A stretch of DNA of 64,000 nucleotides from Termitidicoccus mucosus (GTDB lineage: Bacteria; Verrucomicrobiota; Verrucomicrobiia; Opitutales; Opitutaceae). The notes beneath the pieces were generated by a model that had not been told where the DNA came from, searched no databases, and was given only the letters and a program-made list of their open reading frames with translations. The first letter of the stretch is position 1. Every line of letters begins with the position of its first letter. A program made the position numbers and the translations under genes. Below, in pieces: positions 45,424 to 53,885 of this stretch. Location: NCBI RefSeq assembly GCF_038725785.1, contig NZ_CP109796.1, forward strand, positions 3,224,001 through 3,288,000. Direction: 5' to 3'.

Positions 45424-45876
45424 ATGACTTTACATCCCAAGAATCAAGAGGCTCAAAAACTTACCCTGGAAGAAATCACGTTCATAGAGCGGGCCAGACT
45501 TTCGCACAAATACACGGAATTCACCTTCACGACAAAACATGGCACCTACCGGGGATATGGCAGGACCATCGAGGAGGCCCTGGCCCATGTCACCCCCGCC
45601 GCGCCGCCGGAGCCCATCACCGCCCAGGCCGCCACCGTGCTTGCCATCGGCCGCGGTTTTTTCGCGAAATTCCTCAATAGCGGAAGCCCCAAGACAGAGC
45701 TGCATTTCGCCAAGGCCAAACTCTTTTCTCCGAACAATCCAAGGGAGCTCGAGGAAGTCATCTCGAGGCTCTCCGTCCTGGGTATCACTCCTGTGCATAA
45801 GAAGATAATAATCACCCAGGACCACTCCATGGCCGGCGATTTCCCCTCCGGGTATCCGGGCCAGGCATCCCTCTAG
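45424..45876 (+). CDS. Protein of unknown function between PEP-CTERM genes
   Basis: A 150-residue soluble protein starting MTLHPKNQEAQKLTLEEITF. It contains YTEFTFTTKHGTYRGYGRTI, which looks like two beta strands and a turn, and a C-terminal half with ELEEVISRLSVLGITPVHKK. No signal peptide, no family recognised. It lies on the opposite strand to the PEP-CTERM genes, divergent from gene 2. The region 44951-45423 before it is AT-rich and, apart from motif copy 2, shows no feature. Confidence 0.7.
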   Translation: MTLHPKNQEAQKLTLEEITFIERARLSHKYTEFTFTTKHGTYRGYGRTIEEALAHVTPAAPPEPITAQAATVLAIGRGFFAKFLNSGSPKTELHFAKAKLFSPNNPRELEEVISRLSVLGITPVHKKIIITQDHSMAGDFPSGYPGQASL

Positions 45877-46030
45877 AATAGTTTGACAGGACCACCGCCG
45901 CCGCTGGCGATGTAACCCAATGGGTCACATCGCGTCGGGGAAACCTGACAATATTTCAGGCCACAAACCCGGCCGGGGTATTATGACCCGTTGGCCATCG
46001 AGTCTTTTTTCCAAGGTTGCCCAACTACGC

Positions 46031-46058
46031 AAAAGCCGCCCCATGCCAGCGGGGCGGC
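46031..46058 (-). terminator. Probable terminator of third PEP-CTERM gene
   Basis: Stem gccgcccc/ggggcggc with an 8-nt loop, followed by TTTT on the minus strand. It resembles the terminator of gene 2 but lies about 190 bp past the stop; a family C repeat sits in between. Confidence 0.65.
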
Positions 46059-46091
46059 CTTGTGTGACTATTTTAATATTGGAGCGGTAGC

Positions 46092-46156
46092 GCCGGCAGG
46101 GCGAAGCCTCCGGCTGAGCCGCGGCTCGGCGGGGACGCCTCGCCCTACCATTTTGA
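46092..46156. repeat. Palindromic repeat, family C copy 3
   Basis: Reads cagggcgaagcctccggctg, then ggctcggcggggacgcctcg ending in ccctaccattt. The inverse orientation of 23526-23579, with matching flanks (gagagaatactata). It is in the 369-bp gap between the unknown protein and the third PEP-CTERM gene. Confidence 0.85.
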
Positions 46157-46245
46157 GAGAATACTATAAACCGTTTCAGCGTCTGCTACTCGCCTGAAGG
46201 GACAACCCCTCCAGTTTGCCGGCTGCCACGGCATGACCACATGCC

Positions 46246-47088
46246 CTAGACGGATTGGGCGGGGGCGGGCTGGTGCCGGGACGCCCTGAAACGGCGATAC
46301 CCCACAAGCCCGAGCAAAGCACCCGCGCCAATCAAGCCGTAGGTGGCGGGTTCGGGAACGGCGATTTGCTGGGCGGGCAGGAACTGGAAGGCCACGACAA
46401 AATCATTAAAATCCTGATCGTAATATCCCTGGTCGTTGCGCACATCCTCGAACCCGACCAGGATCGTGGGGACAAGGCCGGTCACCCATGCGCTGCCATC
46501 CCAGTATTCGGTATTGACGAGGACGGAGGACCAATAGGTATGCACAGAGCTATCCGCCCCGGCATACTCATTGGAGAGCCCGAAGGCATAGAACAATCCG
46601 CCCTCGCCGACCGGCCCTCCGCTATTGATAAAGAAGTCGAGCGTCTCGCCCGCGTCATAGTTGACAATATACTCATATCCGCTGACGGGGTTGCCGCTGG
46701 TCACGTCCGTGACAAGCGGGACGTAATTGGGGGGCCCGGGCGGGATTCTCACATAGCCAAAGTCATTTTCCCAACCGGCAGTCTTGCCCAGATAGATGGC
46801 CTTGACCGCGCCTCCGCCAGCTTCCCACAAGCCGGACACATTGGCCTGGCCAGGGGTCCACGTATTGATGACACTGGGCACCGTGACGGTGGTGTCAAAA
46901 TACAGATTCTGCAGGAACAGGCTCGCGCCGGAACCGAACTGGGCGTTGTAGAGAGCGACGTTGGTCGCTGATGGCGATGAGAACAGATTAATACCGCTCG
47001 GAAACGATGGACTGATTTGGGCACTGGCCGTAAATGCCAGGCCGGCGGCAAAGGCCGCGGACAATATGAATTTTGCAGGCGTCTTCAT
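46246..47088 (-). CDS. PEP-CTERM surface protein 3, DUF4114-like
   Basis: A 280-residue protein: signal peptide (FILSAAFAAGLAFTASA), DUF4114-type segment (LVGFEDVRNDQGYYDQDFND) and tail VPEPATYGLIGAGALLGLVG. It is highly similar over its full length to the protein at 44117-44950, so the two arose by a fairly recent duplication. The C-terminal end after the membrane segment is longer (YRRFRASRHQPAPAQSV). Same class of expected localisation: exported and sorted by an exosortase encoded elsewhere. Confidence 0.93.
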   Translation of the reverse strand: MKTPAKFILSAAFAAGLAFTASAQISPSFPSGINLFSSPSATNVALYNAQFGSGASLFLQNLYFDTTVTVPSVINTWTPGQANVSGLWEAGGGAVKAIYLGKTAGWENDFGYVRIPPGPPNYVPLVTDVTSGNPVSGYEYIVNYDAGETLDFFINSGGPVGEGGLFYAFGLSNEYAGADSSVHTYWSSVLVNTEYWDGSAWVTGLVPTILVGFEDVRNDQGYYDQDFNDFVVAFQFLPAQQIAVPEPATYGLIGAGALLGLVGYRRFRASRHQPAPAQSV

Positions 47089-47201
47089 AGTTTAGCTTTC
47101 CCACTATACATGCATGTTAGTTGCGTTGGACGACCATGATTGTCATAATTGCTGGAATCATAGCCTTTCGATTTGCATATTTCCTTCATCTCAAGACCGG
47201 T

Positions 47202-47250
47202 GCAAGCGTCTGCCGGGTAGGAGTACCCCCCCGGGCGGTGTGGGGGAATC
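47202..47250 (-). promoter_or_regulatory. PEP-CTERM upstream motif, copy 3
   Basis: Plus strand: gcaag-cgtctgc-cgggtaggagta, then gggggaatc 40 bp from the first base; 114 bp upstream of the start codon. Inside it, taggag and ctccta form inverted ends of a hairpin. The rest of the 306-bp gap to the next gene shows nothing. Confidence 0.65.
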
Positions 47251-47394
47251 TCCTATGCCTGAAATTACTTATGCCTTCGCGAACTGAAATGGCCCTGCCT
47301 GAAGCATAAAGCCCGTCCGCAAACAGGCATTATTCATTTCCCATCCGCCGAATGATATAGACCCGTTTCCCGCCCGGCATGCCATCCCGGCGTA

Positions 47395-48198
47395 CTATTC
47401 GAGCGCAACGTGGTTCACGAGCTCGCCGATGCCCTCGATGCGCACACTCACCGTGTCGCCGGGTTGCAGGAAAACCGGCGGCTTTCGCGCGGCCCCGACG
47501 CCATGCGGCGTCCCGGTCAGGATAACGGTGCCGGCCAGCAGCGTCTTGCTGCCGCTGAGAAACGCGATGAGCGCGGCCACGTCGAAGACCATGTCGGACG
47601 TGGACGTATCCTGCATGACGCGGCCGTTGAGCGTGGTGGTGAGGCGCAGGCTGCCCGGGTCGCGAATTTCATCCGCGGTCACGAGCGCCGGGCCGAGCGG
47701 GCAAAAGGTATCGAAGCCCTTGCCCTGGCAGAACTGCCCCCCGCCCCACTCTTCCTGCCAGTCGCGGGCGGAGACATCGTTGGCCGCTGTGTATCCAAGA
47801 ACATAGGACAGCGCATCCGCCTGCGAAACATTCTTGCAATCGCGGCCGATGACCACCGCGAGTTCGCCCTCGTAGTCCACTTTATGGCTGGCCAGGTGCG
47901 TGGGAATCCTGATGGGGGCGCCGGGGTGCTGCACGCTGGCGGTGTTTTTCATGAAAAGCATCGGGCGCTGCGGCAGCCCCTTGCCCGACTCCTCGGCATG
48001 CGCGCGGTAGTTCAGCCCGATGGCCATGATATTGGGCGGGCGCACCGGCAGCGGGGCAAGCAGCCCGCCGGGCATGGCGCGGCGGCCGGTCACGCGCCAG
48101 TCGCCCAGCAGATCGCCTTCGATGGCGAGCGCGGAGCCGTCGGGTTGAAGCACGGCAAAAGCCGGGCCGGTCGGAGCGAGGTGGCGGATGATTCTCAT
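47395..48198 (-). CDS. Fumarylacetoacetate hydrolase family protein
   Basis: A 267-residue enzyme of the FAH superfamily. The N-terminal lid region is followed by IMAIGLNYRAHAEESGKGLP, and the metal ligands appear in KVDYEGELAVVIGRDCKNV (Glu pair) and GYTAANDVSARDWQ (Asp). The C-terminal GTVILTGTPHGVGAARKPPV is typical. Members hydrolyse or decarboxylate 2-oxo acid intermediates, such as fumarylpyruvate, acylpyruvates or oxaloacetate; the substrate here cannot be told. ATG 48198. Divergent from plsY, with a 203-bp gap. Confidence 0.92.
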   Translation of the reverse strand: MRIIRHLAPTGPAFAVLQPDGSALAIEGDLLGDWRVTGRRAMPGGLLAPLPVRPPNIMAIGLNYRAHAEESGKGLPQRPMLFMKNTASVQHPGAPIRIPTHLASHKVDYEGELAVVIGRDCKNVSQADALSYVLGYTAANDVSARDWQEEWGGGQFCQGKGFDTFCPLGPALVTADEIRDPGSLRLTTTLNGRVMQDTSTSDMVFDVAALIAFLSGSKTLLAGTVILTGTPHGVGAARKPPVFLQPGDTVSVRIEGIGELVNHVALE

Positions 48199-48401
48199 GA
48201 TGCGGCGGTCAGGGCAACGGGCGAAAATGCTGATGAAAATGCCCTGCATGTCCGGCGGTCAAGCGTGTCCGTCCGAACCGGCTCCCGCTCCCGTTTCGCG
48301 TTGCCATCGCGATGCCGGGCTTTTGAGTCGATGGCTCCACTCAACGTCATTCCGACGCCATCATTCGCTTCAACCACGTTCCCCGCACGCCTGATTTCAT
48401 C

Positions 48402-49103
48402 ATGCTGATTTCCATCATCTCCGCCGTTGTCATCGGCTATTTTCTCGGCGCGCTGCCATTCGGATTTCTCGTCGCACGCTCGAAGGGAATAAACATTTTC
48501 GAGCACGGCAGCAAAAACCCGGGGGCGACCAACGTGAAGCGCGTGCTCGGCGAAAAGTTTGGCGCGAGCGGGAAGCGCGCGGGCAATCTCGTGTTTGCGC
48601 TCGACGCGCTCAAGGGCGCGGTGGCGGCGGGCTGGCCGTATGCGGTATTCCTGTGCCAAATGCTAAAATACCGTTTGCGAGGTGGTGTTGTCGCCGGAGT
48701 CAACGAACCGTTTGAAACCATATTGTGGTTGTGGGCGGCCATCGCCGGCCTAGTGGGCGCGCTGCTCGGGCACAGTTTTTCGTGCTTCACGCGCTTCAAG
48801 GGCGGCAAGGGCATCGCGACGGGCGCGGGCGGTTTTCTCGTGCTGATGCCGCTGTCCATCGCGCTGGCTGCGTCGCTGTGGGTGGGCGTGTTCAAGACGA
48901 GCCGCTACGTGTCGCTCGCATCGATTCTCGCGGCGCTGTCGCTGCCGGTGACGAGTTTTGTGACGGCGCGCCTGTGGGGTTTCCCGCCGGTGCAGATCGT
49001 GTGGCTGTCGGCGGCGATCGGCATGTTTGTGACCTACCGCCACCGCGCAAACATCGTGCGCCTGCTCAACGGCACGGAAAACCGGTTCGCGCGGAAAAGC
49101 TGA
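48402..49103 (+). CDS. plsY: Glycerol-3-phosphate acyltransferase PlsY
   Basis: A 233-residue membrane enzyme that transfers an acyl chain from acyl-phosphate to glycerol 3-phosphate, the first step of phospholipid synthesis in most bacteria. PlsY motifs: GYFLGALPFGFLVARSKGI, GSKNPGATNVKRVLG, GHSFSCFTRFKGGKGIATG and a C-terminal YRHRANIVRLLNGTEN. About five membrane segments. An extra loop of some 20 residues (KYRLRGGVVAGVNEPFETI) lies between the first and second conserved blocks. Confidence 0.95.
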   Translation: MLISIISAVVIGYFLGALPFGFLVARSKGINIFEHGSKNPGATNVKRVLGEKFGASGKRAGNLVFALDALKGAVAAGWPYAVFLCQMLKYRLRGGVVAGVNEPFETILWLWAAIAGLVGALLGHSFSCFTRFKGGKGIATGAGGFLVLMPLSIALAASLWVGVFKTSRYVSLASILAALSLPVTSFVTARLWGFPPVQIVWLSAAIGMFVTYRHRANIVRLLNGTENRFARKS

Positions 49104-49132
49104 GCGGGCAGACGAGCCCTCCAGGGGATGCC

Positions 49133-50218
49133 TTACTTGCCCATCGGCAGCACATCGACCGGGTCGCCCGCGCGCAGCATGGCGTTGGGATTGACGATCA
49201 CCGCCGTGTCCGCGGCCAGCGCGCCGGATGTCACCTCGATGCTCGGGCCGAGATTGCGGCCGGGCCGGACCTCGCTGAACGCCACCCGGCCCCCGTTCAC
49301 GACCGCGATCGTGGTCCGTCCGCGATCGACCACCAGCGTGTTGGTGGGCACGACAAACGTGCCCGGCGACGGCGCCAGCTCGAACGCCGCGGTGCCGGTC
49401 AGCCCGGCGGGCAGGATGAAATCCGGGTTTTCCAGCAACAGCTCGACACGCATCGTGCCGGAGGCCGTGTCGAAGACGCGGCTGAAGCGCGCCACCTGCG
49501 CGGTAAAGACCCGGCCCGGCATTTCGTTGAAGCGCACGGTCGCCTCCGCGCCGACGGCAAGGCGCAGCGCGATGTCGGGCGAGGCATTGATGGCAAACCG
49601 CAGCCGGTCGATGCGCGCGACCCGGTAAAGCCAGCCGTCGGTCGCCGCGGCATCGCCGCGCACGTGGTCGCCGCGGTCGAAATTGCGCGCGGAGACCACG
49701 GCGTCGAACGGTGCGCGCACGGTGGCGAACTTCTGCAATTCCTCCAGCCGGGCGAGTTCCGCCCTGGCCGCGCGCACGGCGGCCTCGGTCTCGGTGGCGG
49801 TCGTGGTGCGCTGCTCGGATTCCTCCAGCGAAATCGCCCTGGCGCCGAGCAGATTAGTGGAACGCCCGGCGAGCACGCGGGCGTTTTTTTCGCGGGCGAT
49901 GGCCTGGTCCACGGCGGCGCGGGCGCTCTCGACCGCGCGGTCGATTTCCGGGGCATCCACGGTGGCGAGCACGTCGCCGGCCCGCACCATGTCGCCGATG
50001 TCGAACTTGCGCTCGCGGACGATGCCGGTGGCCCGGGTATAAACGCTGACGGCCTCGTAGGGTTCGGTGCGGCCGGGGATTTGGTAAACGCGGGAAGCCG
50101 TCGCCGTGGACGGCGCGACGGTGCGGACAGTGGTCCGGTTGTCCTGCGCGACCAGCGCCGGAACGGCGGCGAGCAGCGACAGGACGACACTGAGACGGAG
50201 TGATGTGGCAGAGTTCAT
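49133..50218 (-). CDS. RND efflux periplasmic adaptor subunit
   Basis: A 361-residue membrane fusion protein of the AcrA/MdtA type. Signal peptide (LSVVLSLLAAVPALVA), then beta-barrel and lipoyl halves (GRTEPYEAVSVYTRATGIVR, VRAGDVLATVDAPE; FATVRAPFDAVVSARNFDRG) around a helical hairpin at about residues 95-155. It would link an inner-membrane RND pump to an outer-membrane channel. It is encoded 41 bp downstream of the pump gene, which is broken, so the adaptor may have no partner. No outer-membrane factor gene is next to it. Confidence 0.92.
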   Translation of the reverse strand: MNSATSLRLSVVLSLLAAVPALVAQDNRTTVRTVAPSTATASRVYQIPGRTEPYEAVSVYTRATGIVRERKFDIGDMVRAGDVLATVDAPEIDRAVESARAAVDQAIAREKNARVLAGRSTNLLGARAISLEESEQRTTTATETEAAVRAARAELARLEELQKFATVRAPFDAVVSARNFDRGDHVRGDAAATDGWLYRVARIDRLRFAINASPDIALRLAVGAEATVRFNEMPGRVFTAQVARFSRVFDTASGTMRVELLLENPDFILPAGLTGTAAFELAPSPGTFVVPTNTLVVDRGRTTIAVVNGGRVAFSEVRPGRNLGPSIEVTSGALAADTAVIVNPNAMLRAGDPVDVLPMGK

Positions 50219-50259
50219 GAGATGTTGGAAAATACCCTGAAAAAGAACCGGGAGATGCA

Positions 50260-52955
50260 TCAGGAGACGGACGTTTTCGCCCCGAACCGCGCGCGCACGG
50301 TGGCGAACACGATCGGGACAAGGAACAGCGAGGCGCAGGTGCCGAAGACGAGGCCGCCGATCACGGCGCGGCCGAGCGGGGCGTTTTGTTCGCCGCCCTC
50401 GGCGTGGCCGATCGCCATCGGGATGACGCCGAGAATCATCGCCAGCGCCGTCATCAGCACGGGGCGCAGGCGCGTGGTCGCGGCGTTGACCGCCGCATCG
50501 GGCGCGGACACGCCGGCGTTGGTCAGGTCGCGGGCGAAGCTGCTCACGAGCACGCTGTTGGCCGTGGAGACGCCGACCACCATGATGATGCCCATGAGCG
50601 CGGGCACGCTCAGCGGCGTGCCGGTCAGCCAGAGGGAAAAAAGCGCGCCCGACACCGCCACTGGCAGGCCGCTGATCGCCACGAACGGCAGGCTCCACGA
50701 CTGGAAGTTCACCACCATGACCAGAAACACCAGCACCGCCGACAGGCCGAGCCCGCCGATCAGTTCCGAATAGGACGAACGCATGAGCGCAGCCTGCCCG
50801 GCCAGCTCGATGCGGTTGGCCGGCTTCAGGCGCGGGCGGAGTTCGTCGATGATTTTTTCGAGATCGGCGGTGAGGCCGCCGAGGTCACGCCCGGCGGCGT
50901 TGGCCACCACGGTCCAGGTCGGCTGCATGGTGGTGCGCGACACGCTCGCCGGCGCGCGCTTCTCCCCGACCGTGGCAAAGGTCCGCAACGGCACGGGAGC
51001 GCCGCCGCCGGTCGAGGGGCGGATGGGCAGGTTGAGCAGTTGCTCCACCGAGGTGAGAACCGACGGCGGCGCGATGACCTGCACGTCGTAGGCCGCGCCC
51101 GTCGCCGGGTCGGACCAGAAGCTGGGCGCCACCGAGCCGCCGCTGCCCAGCGCGGCGAGCAGCGCGCCGGACGCGTCCTGCTGCGTGATGCCGAGGGTGG
51201 CGGCGCGGGCGCGGTCCACGCGGATCGCGTAGCCCGGCTGGTCGAGCACCTCGCGCAGGGTCACGTCGGCGGCGCCGGGGATTTCCGCGAGCCGCCCGCG
51301 GAACTCCTGCGCGAGGACGAGGTTGCCCGCGATGTCGCGGCCGCTGAAACGCACCTCGAAGGTCGTCGGCGCGCCCGAGGCCAGCGTCTGGCTGGTGGCG
51401 TCGGCGGGACGGAAAAACGCCTGCACCCCGGGAAACTTTTCCGCGAGCATGGCGCGGATGTTTCCGATGTAGCGCTCGCTCGGCCCGTGTTCCGCGGCGA
51501 GCTGCACGAAGATTTCCCCGTCGGCCGAGCTGATGGCGGTGGTCTCCACCCACGCCTGGTTGACGGGGCTGGGCGTGCCGATGTTTTCCACGACGAATTG
51601 CAGCTCGTCGCGCGGGATGAGGCCGCGAATCTCGCGCTGCACGTCGGCCATGATGCGAGCGGTATCCTCGACCCGGATACCACTCGGCACGCGGATGAAG
51701 AGGCGGATGAGGCCGGCGTCGGTGGCCGGGAAAAACTCCCGGCCCGACTGCAAGGCGGCGAAGCAGCCCAGCGCGACGGCGGCGGCGGACGGCAGGAGGA
51801 TGAGCCAGCGCCGCCGCACCAGAAGCGCGCCGAGGATGCGCCCTTGGAGGCGGGCGGCGCGCTCCACGGCGTGCTCGATGGCGTGATGCACGAGCCGAGG
51901 AAGAGCAGCACGACGGCGGCGACGAGACCGCCGACGAGCAGGATTTCGTGGCGCACGCCGTCCACCGCCGCGCGCACGAAGACGGACTGGTCGAAGATCG
52001 GCTCGATGCTCATGCCCGGCGGCGCGGAGGCGCGAATCTCGGGCATGCGCGCGAGGATGCCGTCGATGATGTCGACGGTGGACGCGTTGCCGAGCTTGAG
52101 GATGGAAACCATGACCGCGTTCTGGCCGTTGAGGCGGGCGATGTTGGTGGACACGGCCTCGCCGTCGCGCACGTTGGCAACATCGCGCAGCAGGATCATC
52201 TTGCCGTCCACCGAACGCAGCGGGAGGTCGAGAAATTCCTGGATGTTGTCCGGGCTGGCGTTGATTTCGACGGGCAGTTCGCGCTCGCCCTCGCGCAGGG
52301 AGCCGGAGGGAAGCGTGAGGTTCTGGCGGCCGATCACGGCGCTCACGTCGGCGGCGGACAGCCCGAAGGCATTGAGCGCGTCGGGATCGAGATCGACCAT
52401 CACCTGCCGGGACGCGCCCCCGTAGGGCAGCGAGATGCGCATGCCGGGCACGCTCTGGAGCTGCGCGCGCAGGGCGAGGCGCGCGTAGTCGAAAAGCTGG
52501 CCGCCCGACATGATGTCCGACGACATCACGAGCTGGATGATCGGCACGCTCGACGGGCTGGTGCGCACGACGAGCGGCGGCGTGGTGCCCGCGGGCATGC
52601 GCCGGAGGATCGTCTGCGAGACGCCGGTCGTCTGCGTCATCGCGGTGTTGATGTCCACGTAGGGCTGGAAACGCAGCTTGATGAGCGCGGTGCCGTTGGA
52701 GGTCTCGGAGCGCACCTCGACGAGGTCGTCCACGTTGTTGAGGATCGCGATCTCGGAAAACGAGGTGAGTTTCGACGCCATCTCGGCGGCGTTGAGCCCG
52801 CCGTAGGTCCACACGACCATGAGTTCCGGGCTGTCCACGCGCGGCAGGATGTCGATGGACATGCGCCGGGCCGACATGATGCCGAACAACAGGATGAGGA
52901 TGGCGAGGACACCGATGGTGTATTTGTAGCGGAGAGCGAAGAGGACGATCCACAT
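50260..52955 (-). pseudogene. RND efflux pump with internal deletion and frameshift
   Basis: The start ATG (52955) opens an AcrB/MdtB-like protein (MWIVLFALRYKYTIGVLAIL), intact through the first porter domain to LLVGGLVAAVVLLFLGS (residue about 350). At about 51890 the frame changes by one base and the sequence resumes as HHAIEHAVERAARLQGRILG, running on to a normal C-terminus (SLFLVPIVFATVRARFGAKT). Compared with the usual layout, roughly 150 residues are missing: the region with transmembrane helices 3 to 6 and the LVDDA proton-relay aspartates. So this is a deletion plus frameshift, not a sequencing slip alone. No working pump is expected. Confidence 0.87.
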
Positions 52956-53165
52956 GGCGGCGTGACGGCTTTGGCGGGCGGCGGAATGACGAAGGCCTTT
53001 AACATAGCAGAAACCGGGCTGCGAAGGTGTGCCGGGGGCCGACTGTTTTGTAATAAATCGTGCCGCGGCCGGGGCGGCCGGCACACTTTGTTACACTTTT
53101 CGGGGAGCACCCGGCAAAAGTTGTGCTAACATGGCGACATTTCACCTCGCATCCGAAGTCCGCAC

Positions 53166-53885
53166 ATGGAAACCGCGCCGCACATCGCCGTCGTCGACGA
53201 TAACATGGAAATCCGCGAGCTGGTGATGCGCTATCTCGGCGAGCACGGCTACCGCGTGAGCGCGGCGGAAAACGCGGGCGCGTTTCTCCGGTTGCAGGAA
53301 AGCAGCCCGCCCGATCTCGTCGTGCTCGACATCATGATGCCGGGCACGGACGGGCTGGGCCTGTGCCGCGACCTGCGCGCCGCCAGCCCGGTGCCGATCA
53401 TCTTCCTCACCGCGATCGCCGAGGACACGGACCGGATCGTCGGCCTGGAAATGGGCGCCGACGACTATCTCACCAAGCCGTTCAACCCGCGCGAATTGCT
53501 CGCCCGGATCAAGGCGGTGCTGCGCCGCGTCCAGGGCCAGCCCGCGCGCCGCGGGCCGGCGCGCGCCGGCAAAGTGCGATTCGGCGACCGGGTGCTCGAC
53601 GTGAGCCGCCGCGAGGTGCTCGGGCCGGACGGCGTGGCCGTGCCGCTGAGCACCGCGGAGTTCCGGCTCCTCGGCGTGTTTCTCGAACATCCCGGCGCGG
53701 TGCTCAGCCGCGACCAGCTCCTCGACCTCACGCTCGGGCGCACCGCCGATGTGTGGGACCGCAGCGTGGACAACCAGGTGAGCCGCCTGCGCCGCAAAAT
53801 CGAGACCGACCCCGCCCGGCCCGTGCTCATCAAGACCTGCTGGGGCGACGGATACCAGTTCACCACCGAGATCGAACCGGCATGA
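53166..53885 (+). CDS. OmpR/PhoB-family response regulator
   Basis: A 239-residue regulator. Receiver domain: acidic pair in IAVVDDNMEIRELV, phospho-acceptor Asp in LVVLDIMMPGTDGL, Lys in YLTKPFNPRELL. The C-terminal winged helix (residues about 140-235) has LSTAEFRLLGVFLEHPGAVL and VDNQVSRLRRKIETD. It is divergent from the RND genes with 210 bp between, so control of that efflux locus is likely by position. The kinase gene overlaps its stop (ATGA). Confidence 0.95.
   Translation: METAPHIAVVDDNMEIRELVMRYLGEHGYRVSAAENAGAFLRLQESSPPDLVVLDIMMPGTDGLGLCRDLRAASPVPIIFLTAIAEDTDRIVGLEMGADDYLTKPFNPRELLARIKAVLRRVQGQPARRGPARAGKVRFGDRVLDVSRREVLGPDGVAVPLSTAEFRLLGVFLEHPGAVLSRDQLLDLTLGRTADVWDRSVDNQVSRLRRKIETDPARPVLIKTCWGDGYQFTTEIEPA

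Noticed and set aside
43885-47250. Sigma-54 promoters as the explanation of the PEP-CTERM upstream motif
   Set aside because: A TTGCA is present on the minus strand, but the GG at the required distance upstream is not found in a consistent place in all copies.
50260-52953. Single 897-codon minus-strand frame as an intact pump
   Set aside because: Its first 350 codons are an Arg/His-rich shadow; the real N-terminal half is in another frame, so the gene is broken.
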